NCBI GenBank assembly: GCA_916700875.1
Contig: CAKAKS010000013.1
Span: 13,788,596 to 13,852,595, forward strand
DNA: 64,000 nt
Source of the DNA: Sebastes aleutianus
Taxonomy: Eukaryota; Chordata; Actinopteri; Perciformes; Sebastidae
Reading direction: 5' to 3'
The notes below the pieces were generated by a model. The model was not told the origin of the DNA, did no database searches, and saw only the letters and a list, made by a program, of their open reading frames with translations. Of the stretch, positions 14,346-23,994 are shown one piece after another; position 1 is the stretch's first letter, and every line of letters starts with the position of its first letter. The position numbers and the translations under genes were made by a program.

Positions 14346-16387
14346 ATATGTGTATTCTAGGAGTTTTAAACAGCCTCTGTGTAGGTCCAATGTTACTAAT
14401 ACAGGTTTCAATGCAGTGCTGGGATCATTAACGAACCTAACCTCCTTTAGCCGTACGACTCGCCCTCACCGTGCCGACCGTTCTGTTCCAAACCATTCCA
14501 TCCTGGTCCAAAACGTTCCATCTCACATTTCGTTCGCAACATCCCATTTTTGTAGGAACCCATTCCATTCCATGCCATTCCACGCCATTCCACTCTGTTC
14601 TAAAACGTTCCACATTCGGTTTTGTAGGAACCCATTCCAAGCCATTCCATTCTGTTCCAACTTATTGGAAATACTTTAATTCTGATCTAATATGAATCAC
14701 GACACTTTGATCTAGATTTTGTCCAAATGTTCCATTTAGTTCCATTTCTATTCTGGTCTTTACCCGTTCCAACTTAGCCTGGTTATAATGCTAGTGTAGT
14801 TTTATGAATCACTAAAGTAAAACAAGTTGCACCACACTACTTCTTACCTAGAGATTAGTTGATGCTAAATATTTATACTTATTACCTAATAGGTGTAGCT
14901 GTTGCAAAGCTTGCTAATATTTGACCTGTTTAGGTAAAAGTTTAAATTACTTTTCCCAAAAATAACATTATGTTCCTCAAATTATAAAACATTATGCTGA
15001 TACTAGAGGAAAGGTTAGGTTAGCATAATCAGATATTCCCCTCTCATTGGACTACAAACAGCATTCTACTATTAACTCTAGGACCCGTATTTCTCCATGT
15101 ACACACACATATATATATATATTTATATATATATATATATAGATAGATTTTCAAACAATTTATAGTTATATTTAAAGAGGACCTATCATGCTTTTGGGCC
15201 TTTTCTCTTTCCTTTAGTGTGTTATATAGTTTTTTGTGCTTGTAAAATGTCTGTAAAGTTACAAAGCTCAAAGTCCCGCCTTTTCTTCCGTAACATAGTG
15301 ATGTCACAAAGTAACACATTTGCAAATTACCTCTCTAGTGGCTAGTTTGTCACGCCCTGAAACAAAGCTAGTTAGAGCGGAGCTGGAGCAGAGTATGAAG
15401 AGTTTGGTTTGGTTGACCACTCACAACAGAGTGGGCCAGCTGACCAATAAGAGCAGACTGGAGCTCAAACAGAGCGTTTCAGACAGAGGGTGAAAAGAGG
15501 TGCTGCAGCACAGCCGCTATGAGAGAAATAAAGCACTTTTTGAACATTAAAACATGTAAACATGTTCTAGTAGAAACCCAAAATACAAGTATGCACCTGA
15601 AAATGAGCATGATAGGTCCTCTTTAAAATATTGAAACTAGTAGTTACTAAGAACTGAGGGAAGGACTTCACACATAAACAACTCAATCCACTTCTTGCCT
15701 CATCTTTTCATCCCACCGAACACTCATGACGTCTCCTCATCGAGGAGCCGGTTACTCAGAGTGGACTGGCGTTGGGATCTGCATTGTGGGCTGCGGAGCC
15801 ATCAGGTGGCTCTGGTTTTTAAATTTGAACCGTCGGAGTGTAAATGAGATATTCGGCGTGGACGCTCGGTGTGGTTGGATTGGAACATTCAGGCAGGCAT
15901 GGCGAGCAAGCGCAACCGTGTTCAACCGGCTGATTTTACTATCTGTGTTAAGAGTCCAGTTGTTGCCCTTAGCCCTCAAAAAGACTAAACTTGTGTTGAT
16001 TTTTCTCGAGGAGTCCGTATGAGGGAGAGGGTCGGGATGAGGGGAGCAGGTGAGATACAGAGCAGCCCCGAAAACAAAACCCCAAAACCCCCCAGACTCC
16101 CAAAACCGCCTGCCAATCAGTAGACTGGAGCCAGTCACTAGATGATCTCTGAGCTTGTTGTGAATGGCTGGGAGAGGGAAGGGGGGGGGGGGAGCTGGGA
16201 TGTAATTGGTTGGTGATGGTGATAACGGCTTGACCAATCAGGGGACGGGAGATTAGCTGTGAATGGTAGCATCCCAGAGAGTGAGAGTGGCGGTGTGGAG
16301 GTTGACCTGCATGTGCGTGTGAAGGGAAATCAGAAATCAAGTACCCAAATGTGTGTTTGTGTGCAAGCAGACTCAAAATTCACCATG

Positions 16388-16431
<44 letters not shown>

Positions 16432-18658
16432 TTTAGTAACCTGAGAGATGTGCACACACAAACACACACAGGGGTACTTAAAGAAATTTTGCTTTTTGTC
16501 TTCATTTCCACGACCTCATCATCTCCCTCTTCCTCTCAATCATCCCTCCTCCTCCTCCTCCTCCTCCTCCTCCTCCTCCTCCTCCTCCTCCTCCTCACCT
16601 CCTTTTTTTGTCTAAATGTTTCTCTCAATTCTCACACTTTTCTTCTTTTTCTCTCTTTGCTTATTGCTTCCTCATCCTCTTCCTCTCCTCCTCCTCTCTT
16701 TATCTGCCCTTTTCTTTCTGTCTTCCTCCACCTGTCTCCTTCTCTTCCACCCTCCCATCCCTCACCCAGGTCTATGCTGAGCAGCACAGTGGACAAGTCG
16801 GAGAAGACGTCTGGCGGTGTCCTCTCCTCTTCTACCAACAACGATGAGAACAACTCCTCACCAGGATCTGGTAACACTGGTACGTTGTTGGCTTTTATTA
16901 CCATGTTCTGATGTTGTCAACAGTAGGAGAAGAGGAACAGTCACTGCTAGGATTTTCGGTAGCTCTCTAATAATGATGTCTTCTCCAGCTTACATTATGA
17001 CAACAGAGTTTCCTCAGTGTTGCTGCTGTGGTTTCTTTTGCGACACAAGATGAGGCTCTTTATTACGGCTCTCTAGGGTCCCACAACTTTATGGAAGTGC
17101 AATACTAAATGACTGGAATACTCTTTACCTTTAAGCCTCGTTTCCACTGCAGGAACTTTCCCACCGAACTAAGAACCTTTTGAGGAACTCGTTGCGTTTC
17201 AACCGCAGGGACCAGGGTCTAAATTTATGGGGCCTCTTTAGCACCAAAAGGTCCTGGTTGGGGGGGGGGTAGTACTTTCTGAAAGTACTGGAATGTTCAG
17301 GGTGGAGTTTGCAGGGATGACCGTCGCTGATTGGTGAAACACACACACAGCGCCGCCGCTTCAACGGCTTCAACGGCTTCAACGGCTTCAACGGCTTCAA
17401 CTTGTGTACCGCTTCATCCATAAACACGCAGCATTTCTCTTTGTTTGATCACATTATAAGTAAAGTTAGGCTCTGCTGTGGGCTTCCTGACTTATTACAA
17501 AAAAAGACAGTGGGGAAAAAAGAGAGAGAGAGAGAGATCGCGAGGACGAGTGGTACCTTTAGTAGAGGGAGACAGTGCGGCGGTGCTGTGAATGAGAGCC
17601 CTCATCCCGTGTCATGTTGATTTTTCATAAGTTAGCGGACTAATTTGCCTAATCTACATGGGTCTTTAGACCACGGTGGAAACGCAGAAAACAGTGGGCT
17701 GAAGGAACCTTTTAGTTCCTTGAAAGTAGTTCCAGGGACCTAAAAGTCCTGGTGGAAACCCGGCTTTTATCAAATGAATAACTGAGAGATGCATCGATAA
17801 TTCAAATGCTCATTAGTTGCAGCTTTAGCTGAAAGAGACTTCCACCTTTCCACAACATCTTTGTCAGTTCCAGTTGTTTTCTGTCACTGCAGCATTGGAC
17901 ATCAAATGTCCTGAAAACACTTTTTCAATTCTTATTCAGACTATTGTCTTAATGGGTTTTATATCAGAGAATATAGCAGTCACTCTGTCCGTCTCCTTTT
18001 TCATTCTGCTCTCGTTTCTCCACTCTGGTCTCATTCTTCTTGTTTCTCTCCACACTTGTTCATGTTTTTCAGTCCTTGCTCCCTTTTTCTACTTTATTGT
18101 CCTCTCCTGTCTCTGTCCTCCTCACTCCTCACGTCCTCTCAGAACTCTTGGCCCCTCAGATCTGTTCACTTTTGTCCATTCTGTGCCGTCCTCGTCTTTT
18201 ATCATCCCTTATTTGTCATGCAACTATCACTTATCACTTGTTCCTCCCGCTCGTCTCTTTATTCCTCTCACCTCTCTTTGTCTCCTCTCCCCCCCCCCCC
18301 CCCCTCAGGTGGCACCGGCACCCCTCCGGCCATCGGCGGCCAGAAGGAGTCGGCCAAGCCGCGCTCGCTCCGCTTCACCTGGTCCATGAAGACCACGTCG
18401 TCCATGGAGCCCATGGAGATGATGCGGGAGATCCGCAAGGTGCTCGACTCCAACAGCTGCGAGTACGAGCTGCGCGAGCGCTACATGCTGCTGTGCGTGT
18501 CGGGCAACCCGGCGCGCGACGACTTCGTCCAGTGGGAGATGGAGGTCTGCAAGCTGCCGCGGCTCTCCCTCAACGGCGTGCGCTTCAAGCGGATCTCGGG
18601 CACGTCCATCGCCTTCAAGAACATTGCCTCAAAGATTGCCAACGAGCTCAAACTGTGA
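3636..18658 (+). CDS. mark2: MARK2 (Par-1b) serine/threonine kinase, 3' part: C-terminal spacer and KA1 domain
   Basis: Coding exons are 3636-3785, 9750-10016, 12150-12176, 16770-16879 and 18309-18658; all junction phases agree. The frame reads through PGSRASTASA, ASPSAHNIS, DRTNF, RSTFHAGQ, GIFSKFTSKFVRR and RFTWSMKTTSS, and ends in the KA1 domain with FKNIASKIANELKL, the terminus I know from vertebrate MARK2. MARK2 phosphorylates tau and other microtubule-associated proteins and sets cell polarity; KA1 binds acidic phospholipids and restrains the kinase. The kinase and UBA domains are upstream of the window. RSTFHAGQ, with Thr codon 9856-9858, corresponds to the atypical-PKC site that releases Par-1b from the membrane in mammals (from memory). 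MARK1 and MARK3 share these motifs, but rcor2 and naa40 next door favour MARK2. What is odd: a GC splice donor, a 27-nt microexon, and a spacer exon unlike the mammalian one. Confidence 0.93.
3686..3711 (+). repeat. Coding TCC triplet repeat (poly-Ser) in mark2
   Basis: Tandem TCC codons inside mark2 exon A encode eight consecutive serines. The mammalian protein has a shorter, mixed Ser/Ala segment here (from memory). Such runs change length by slippage, so the serine number is probably variable. Confidence 0.8.
4364..4963. mobile_element. 600-bp non-autonomous DNA transposon with inverted termini
   Basis: The left end GGTAACACTTCCTTTTACAG and the right end CTGTAAAATGAAGTGTTACC are near-perfect inverted complements. 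Inner segments also pair: a stretch with CCCCAATATTTACCTCAAA at about 4457 and its complement at about 4848. The interior is A/T-rich with no ORF. It looks like a fold-back MITE seen widely in fish; the family name is not assigned. Confidence 0.7.
6381..6429. repeat. TG dinucleotide microsatellite
   Basis: About 24 uninterrupted TG units inside the large mark2 intron. Confidence 0.95.
7907..8764. mobile_element. 858-bp palindromic (fold-back) element bounded by TTAA
   Basis: The left arm (about 7911-8253) is the reverse complement of the right arm (about 8410-8760) with scattered mismatches. The outer ends read TTAA-AGGGTAACTTT and its complement followed by TTAA. Shared inner blocks include TTTTTGAAATTGGTCCAGTA and GTGTCTGACAACATTATGG. 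TTAA on both sides fits a piggyBac-type target, but no transposase is present. Confidence 0.75.
9750..10016 (+). CDS. mark2: mark2 coding exon B (spacer with aPKC-site motif)
   Basis: The acceptor CTTCTATAG ends at 9749 and the donor GTGAGT starts at 10017. The 267-nt exon enters and leaves two bases into a codon, so it is symmetric. It encodes A-P-A-Q-R, then SPSAHNIS, DRTNFSRGV, RSTFHAGQ, DQQGSAYP, ASPSLSHG and GIFSKFTSKFV, each with a close counterpart in vertebrate MARK2/MARK3. Its high GC content contrasts with the CT-rich intron on its left. Confidence 0.95.
10017..12149 (+). other. mark2 intron before the microexon
   Basis: A 2.1 kb intron, GT-AG. It has short CA/TG tracts at about 11221-11240 and 11397-11413 and a G-run at 11780-11792. 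No ORF with recognisable protein similarity. Confidence 0.7.
12150..12176 (+). CDS. mark2: mark2 27-nt microexon (NLSFRFPR)
   Basis: Between acceptor TTTTGTAG (ends 12149) and donor GTAGGC (starts 12177) lie 27 nt. In phase with the flanking exons they encode R-N-L-S-F-R-F-P-R plus two bases of the next Arg. This matches the optional NLSFRFARR insert I know from MARK-family splice forms. Including or skipping it keeps the frame, so it is probably alternatively spliced. Confidence 0.85.
14470..14770. repeat. Degenerate ATTCC/CATTCCA-rich tandem repeat
   Basis: Many copies of CCATTCCA, GTTCCA and CCATTCC occur at roughly 5-10 nt steps, with two longer duplicates containing TTTGTAGGAACCCATTCCA. 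It resembles a diverged pentamer satellite. CATTCC is also the core of the TEAD (M-CAT) binding motif. It lies in a mark2 intron. Confidence 0.7.
15171..15627. mobile_element. 457-bp MITE with TTTAAAGAGGACC termini
   Basis: The left end TTTAAAGAGGACCTATCATG and the right end CATGATAGGTCCTCTTTAAA are perfect inverted complements. The interior has no transposase. TTTAAA or TTAA at both edges suggests a TTAA-type target. A partial relative in the opposite direction is at 23268-23379. Confidence 0.8.
16770..16879 (+). CDS. mark2: mark2 coding exon C (Ser/Thr-rich spacer)
   Basis: The acceptor CTCACCCAG ends at 16769 and the donor GTACGT starts at 16880. The 110-nt exon completes an Arg codon, then encodes S-M-L-S-S-T-V-D-K-S-E-K-T-S-G-G and a Ser/Asn-rich stretch to G-S-G-N-T. 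The phase fits both neighbours. Human MARK2 has a segment with NLNEPESKDR at this position, which is not recognisable here. The splice sites and open frame support the exon; the divergence is real or reflects a different isoform. Confidence 0.8.
16880..18308 (+). other. mark2 last intron
   Basis: A 1.4 kb intron, GT-AG, carrying the 17133-17768 inverted-terminus repeat. Its 3' end is a strong pyrimidine tract that includes a C-run at about 18290-18304. Confidence 0.7.
17133..17768. mobile_element. Non-autonomous transposon with inverted termini and inner 9-mer array
   Basis: The left end AAGCCTCGTTTCCACTGCAG matches the reverse complement of the right end (CCTGGTGGAAACCCGGCTTT) with a few changes. 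The interior has a 9-bp CTTCAACGG unit repeated about four to five times (17360-17400) and CT/GA runs. No complete ORF. It resembles a hAT-like fish repeat; the family is not certain. Confidence 0.6.
18309..18658 (+). CDS. mark2: mark2 last coding exon D: KA1 domain and stop
   Basis: The acceptor, a C-run followed by TCAG, ends at 18308; stop TGA is 18656-18658. The exon encodes a Gly/Pro-rich lead (GTGTPPAIGG), then AKPRSLRFTWSMKTTSS and the full KA1 fold: MMREIRKVLDSN, QWEMEVCKLPRLSLNGV, RFKRISGTSIAFKN and the final ELKL. KA1 binds acidic phospholipids such as phosphatidylserine. The exon is strikingly GC-rich and many third positions are G or C. Confidence 0.97.
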
Positions 18659-19406
18659 GTGCGGAGGAGCAGCAGCAGCGAGGAGAGATGAGATTAAAGG
18701 GTGGAGGTGGAGGTGGAGGTGGGAGGGCGAGGGGGTGATAGCGAGGATGCTGGGGGGGCACCGTGGAGGTAAGCTAAAGGGTGGGATCACTTTAAAAAAT
18801 AACTCGATTGTTATCTGGACACAGGTCTGAAGTAGGGCTATTGGTTCTCTGAGACTAGAAAACATCTCTTTTCTAGGAGTTTTGTTCCCAACGTTCACGA
18901 GGCCCTGCCATTAGAAACTCCGAGTTGATTTCCTCTGAGTTGTGAAGTACTTATAGACCGAGGTCTTCTCTCTTCCCTGCTGGGTTTGTTTTTTTCTTTT
19001 CGTCACGTTCTACTTAGACGTTCCACTCTTCTGCATGTCCGATCTGCTCTCTCTGTTTTTTAGTAGTCACACTTTGATCACTTTGACCACTCCTGTCACT
19101 TCTTCCTGCTATTTATTCAGTTGTTTTTTCTTTCTGCACGGTTCTGCTGCCGGGTCTTTTGTGGGTAGGAGGGAAACCGGGTAATAAAGATAAATGAGGG
19201 GTTGGATGGAGGACAAACAGAGAGAGAAGTGGAGGAATCACTGAAAAAGAACCTTTCTCTCTGAATCTAAGAGTGGTGATGATCGACAGAAAGTTCAGAG
19301 CCTTATTTTGCTGGAAAACTCAAAAGGAGTTTTGATCGAATTTGTTCTGATTCTCCTCCAAAACGGACTCCAACTGAGCCAGGACTTTGGTTGCTATAGC
19401 CCACGG

Positions 19407-19415
<9 letters not shown>

Positions 19416-19449
<34 letters not shown>
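19416..19449. repeat. CA microsatellite in putative mark2 3' UTR
   Basis: About 16 CA units with one AA interruption. Confidence 0.9.
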
Positions 19450-19456
<7 letters not shown>

Positions 19457-20544
19457 ACACCTACATATGGACATTGGATGGAAGAACTGTGCTGTTGGTT
19501 AAAGGACCCTCTCCACTCTCCACCTGCACACCCAAACCTCACCTCCCGCCCCAAAATGAACTTTAAAAAAATCCACCTGATCCATCCTTCCTCCACCTCC
19601 CTCCTCCCCTCACACACACACACACACACACCCTCTAACTTCAAACTGAACTCAGCACAAACACATCCATCTTTTTTTCGCCTCTTCACTCCCTTTTTTT
19701 TTCTTCCTCATTTTTAATTTCTCTCACGCCATCAAGTCCGAGGAGTCCAGTTAGACTTGATGACGTCATCGATCGTGCGCGGGCTTCAACCTGGCTTCAA
19801 GCCCGTACTTTATTATTATTATTTTTTTTTCTTCTTTTATGGCTTTTAAAAAAGAGTTGTGCACTGGAAAAGAGGGGCATACGGGGAAGTGGGGAGGGAA
19901 GGACAGTTGGTGGACAGTTGGTGGACGGGGTTGTCGATGGATTTTATGTTGCCTTTCTTTGTAGAATTTAAATTTGGGGTTTGTTTTTGTTGTCAGCACA
20001 TAAATGCTTGAATGATTTATTTGTACTTTATTTTTTAAATGTTGGTATCACATCGGTTGGCATCACGCCTTCATATCCAGAATGTCAACCCTGAACCGAC
20101 GCGTTTCTTGTCCCTGTTTCTTCCCCCCACCCCGCCACCCACCCACACACCACCCATCCGCTCTCTGCTACACGTGTTCCCAAAGAGCAAACAAGGTGTC
20201 TTTGGTAACCGACAGTATGTGTGTGTGTGAGTGTATTATAAAAGATCACTGGAGAAAAGAAAAAAAAAGAAGAAACGACGACAACGAATGGTGAATTATT
20301 TTCTTCTTCTACTTTTGATTTGATAATATATTTTTGTGTCGTTGGAAATTTTGGGTTTGTACAGATTTGGATTTTTGGGGTCGGGGAGGCGGGGGGGTGT
20401 GAAGGGTCACGTCGGATCACGTTGGATCATATCATTGCTGCCTTTTCGGTGTAGTGCACCTTTAACACACAGCTCATAGTGTATCGGATTAAACACAACC
20501 CCCTCCCAAGTGCAGACAGCAGTCCTCGGTGTATTTAAACATGT

Positions 20545-20589
<45 letters not shown>

Positions 20590-20604
20590 CGACGACGACG
20601 ACTA
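20545..20604. repeat. GAT then GAC trinucleotide tract in putative mark2 3' UTR
   Basis: About 15 GAT units followed by five GAC units. In one frame it gives a poly-Met ORF, which is an artefact. Confidence 0.9.
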
Positions 20605-22429
20605 CTGCTCGTTCATTTTTCTGGCCATTATTTTTTTGTTCATCTGTCTGTTCTTTTAAAGGCCTTATCGGTCCAGAATGGCTTGAAGCAGAGAGAGAAA
20701 GACTTCTACGCCAAAACGTTCTCATATCAGAGCACATGTTCACGTTCGAACCAGAAGACGTCACTCCCTCTCACGTTGCGTTGATGCTCCAGTTTATGGA
20801 AGCAGAAGAAAACACACACTCACACGGGGGGGTTAGAGAAAGGAGACGACGACGGGTCCCGTCACCTGGTTGTACCTAACTTTTTATTTCTTTCTTTCTC
20901 TCACGATGACACACTGTCGTTTTTATTATTTTCCTTTCAGTTTTTAATACGTCAGATTTTTCTTTTAAAAGTTGATCATTGTATTAAGGTGCTGGGTATT
21001 GGATTCTAATTATTATTCTGGCTGTTGCTGTTATATTATCTCTTTCAGGGTTGATTTTATTTTACATTATTTTTCGTTTTACATTGCTGTAATTTACATT
21101 GATTTTAAATGTGTTTTGAGCAAACTGTAACTGTAGTGGTGGGTTTGGGGATGGGAGGGGTGATCAACTCCTGAAAAATGTATTATTTGTTTGTTTTTTT
21201 TGTGCAAAGACAAAATGATGAAAAATTACAATGATAGTAATAAAAACAATGATATAATGATAGTCTGCCTCTGAAATCCATCATGCCAAAAGCAGGATCA
21301 ATGTGTTAAGTCAGAGAAGCGTGTGCCCTTCCAGGAACCGCGAGGTCCATTTAGTAGCTGAAGCTCTCAGTCATATCGCATGATCATCCTCAACAGTTTC
21401 ATGCAGTTGTTGGTGTTCAAATACCTGTTTTTCTGAGCACTTCTTGGGGTAAAATTGAAATATGAAATCAGTCCTGAAGCTTAACAGAGAATCAGTATGT
21501 TGCTTATGGACACTTCAGCAGGTCAGTGAACCACAGTTTCTCTGTTTCCAACACCTCCGTATGAGTTCAGCATGTGAACATATATACTGTTAAATATCTT
21601 GTTTTAAATGTCATTCCCCTCTTCATTGTACTACAGCTCTAATCCTGTAAAGACAAATGAAAACAAACATGTTACCAGTTGAACAGCCTTCAGAACAAAA
21701 GTGTAATTGCTGTTTAACTATTTGAAATTATTTGGTGCCGTCAACCAGCTTTCAGTTTGTATAAATGACAGTTTGAGATTCTGCATGAACATGAAGATGA
21801 AAACATGCTGCTGGTTCAACTCCTCTGTGTTTGTGGGACACTAGCGGTGATGCTCTACATTAGCAGAAGGGGGCGTTAACAGACTAACTGTTTCCTGTGC
21901 AGGTGTGTTAGTAAGTCTGAGTGGAAATGACTGTCTGGATCACTTTCAGGTGTGCAAGAAGTATTCCTGAGGATCAAAGGATTGTTGCACCAATTCCATT
22001 TATACATGTAAGTATATCTTTTTAATATATTTTAGACTTATTTTAGGCCCAATTCCAAATCACCTCCCTATGACCTCTAGGTGTAAGATGTAAGGTTTAT
22101 AAGAGCCATCCTAAACAATGTAGTGAGGAGTGGAGGTGGGTAATAAAACCCTCCAACAGAGAGCCTGCATCAGTGTTGACCGTTGACGGCTGCCCTTACT
22201 GACGACGTGCAACGCTGTTTAGTGTTCCTCATGGAACACGCTCCAATGTCAGTTCCGTGTGACTACCGGTACAAACATTTACTGTAAACTGCTCAAACTA
22301 AGATTTAATTAATTCTACTTTATTGTCACACAGACGTTATCAACTTAGAGTTAATAGATTGTATTTAGGATCAAATATAGCCTTGTCTAGTCTAGAAAAC
22401 AGTAGACTCATTTGATTGTAAAGTGTTGT

Positions 22430-23020
22430 ATATTTATACATATACAGTATTTACAACATGTATTTATTCTTTTTTACTCCTATCAGCAGCTATAACCCCA
22501 TCATTTATTATATCTTCAACTGTGCAATACTGACTTAACAGTGCAATAATTCAGCTGTGCAATAATCTGGTTTACTCTGGCATTAACACTGCATTTATTT
22601 ATACACTACATTTTCTTTTTCTCAAAGTTTTTTTTATTGGTATTCTGTACAAAATCCAATAAATAATTGTATAAACAAATCATACCCCCCAATCCCAATA
22701 ACAATATTACTGCACCATTAAATAAGCAGAGTTAATTTCATAAACAATTACATTTATACATATAAATGAATTAAATCAGATAGCAACATAAATGAAACGT
22801 ATACCAAACAAAAAAATAAATAAATACAGTACATTTAAACTAATATTTATTTGTACTATTCTTGCATTTTTACACACTTAGAGATAGATCCTATTTTTCA
22901 GCATTATTATTTGCACTATTTTCTTATGATTTCTCTGTTTATATATATTTATATTCTAGATCGGGAGCAAAACATTACTCAATTTCCCCCCAGGGATCAA
23001 TAAAGTGTTTCTGATTCTGA
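22430..23020 (+). mobile_element. Non-LTR retrotransposon 3' end fragment
   Basis: A/T-rich sequence with TGTGCAATAATCTGG, ending in TTTCCCCCCAGGGATCAATAAAG and a short TCTGAT repeat tail. This ending, a poly(A)-like signal plus a short direct-repeat tail, is typical of LINE 3' ends in fish. A second element with similar phrasing is at 56135-56408. No reverse transcriptase ORF remains. Confidence 0.55.
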
Positions 23021-23267
23021 TATTTATTTATATATTTCCTTGCCGGAGAGAGGGAAGTTCATCCCGAATTGGCCGCTGTATTTATACCCTACACATTTTA
23101 AAGAAGGGAGCTTCACTGAGCTGTGAGTGTGACTACAAACAGAGTTCACTCCGCCACGGAGTGGGAGGGTGTAAGGACCGGATTGGAGTTGGGCCGTAGA
23201 ATCACATTTCTGACAGCAGTCCCTGTGTAGGATCATTGTAATAGATATACAGCATATAGGCAATGTG

Positions 23268-23379
23268 ACTGTCTGATTGGTCAACTGAACTAAACTTCTC
23301 GGACTCCAGCTCCGCTCTAACTAGCTTTGTTTGAGGGCGTGCCAAACTAGCTGCTAGGCAGGTATTATGCAAATGTACA
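23268..23379 (-). mobile_element. Fragment related to the 15171-15627 MITE
   Basis: AGCTCCGCTCTAACTAGCTT and the following bases are the reverse complement of about 15325-15440 with few mismatches, including the segment around TTGGTCA. Only an inner portion is kept; termini are absent. Confidence 0.65.
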
Positions 23380-23994
23380 GGCAGTTAAGGAGCCGTGTTT
23401 CTGTGGGGGAGAGGAACTCCCTTTGGCGTCGACAAGACCTGCCTTGATTTACTTGATAAGTCATGCAAATTAACTAACACATTTGCAAGTCATCTAATTA
23501 ACAAAATGGTGATGTTTAGGGGCCCACGTTGCCCGCTTTGTTATGTTAAAACACTGCAGACAGGTCTGACGGGGGCCTTTATGTGGGGGTTACCTCTAGT
23601 ATGCTCTATTGGTTTGGTCTATTTCCTGATAGATTGGATAGAAAACGTGTTTCCTCCATTAGAGATGTTGTTGATGGTGCAACCAGACTCCGAGTGGTAC
23701 AACACTGGTCCCCTCTATCCTGCAGCATCGTTTTTACAGCTGCCAACATCTGTGATAACGACCGACATGAACAGAAGGCAATTCAATCATGACTTGGTGT
23801 GAAAATGATTGGATCCCAAGAACAGGTAAAGCCCAACACCGAGCCGGTGTGTCCCCAGCCCTGCTCAGGAATGTGGGCGCTGCAGGTGGCCCAACCTGTT
23901 AGGAGTCAACAGATGGTGTTTGGACAAGACTTGGCATCTGATAACAGATGATGAAGCTCAAAAATAACAGTGTGTGTGGGAAAAAAAATGCTTT

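Larger units (their letters stand above)
12177..16769 (+). other. mark2 intron between microexon and exon C
   Basis: A 4.6 kb intron. It contains CA repeats at 13273-13332, TG repeats at 14299-14342, an ATTCC-rich degenerate tandem (14470-14770), an AT tract near 15105-15140, the 15171-15627 inverted-terminus element, a G-run near 16180-16192, CA repeats at 16388-16428 and a CTC triplet array at 16546-16596 that forms part of the polypyrimidine lead to exon C. Confidence 0.7.
18659..21265 (+). other. mark2: Putative mark2 3' UTR
   Basis: No frame continues after the TGA at 18656-18658. The sequence becomes increasingly T-rich. AATAAA at 21239-21244 is a candidate poly(A) signal; an earlier one is near 19182. 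It contains CA repeats at 19416-19449, a GAT/GAC tract at 20545-20604 and G/C-rich stretches. The 3' end is inferred from the hexamer only. Confidence 0.45.
21266..23990. other. Intergenic DNA between the 3' ends of mark2 and rcor2
   Basis: The two genes converge here. No gene was recognised. The content is A/T-rich unique sequence (21266-22270), a LINE-like 3' region (about 22430-23020) and a fragment related to the 15171 MITE (23268-23379). An ORF at 23395-23802 shows no recognisable domain. Confidence 0.5.

Noticed and set aside
18040..18308. 5' extension of the KA1 exon ORF
   Set aside because: Intronic pyrimidine tract; protein similarity starts after the acceptor at 18308.
20529..20879. 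Poly-Met ORF
   Set aside because: Translation of a GAT/GAC tract in the putative mark2 3' UTR.
23395..23802. 135-residue ORF between mark2 and rcor2
   Set aside because: No recognised motif, and it adjoins transposon-related sequence.
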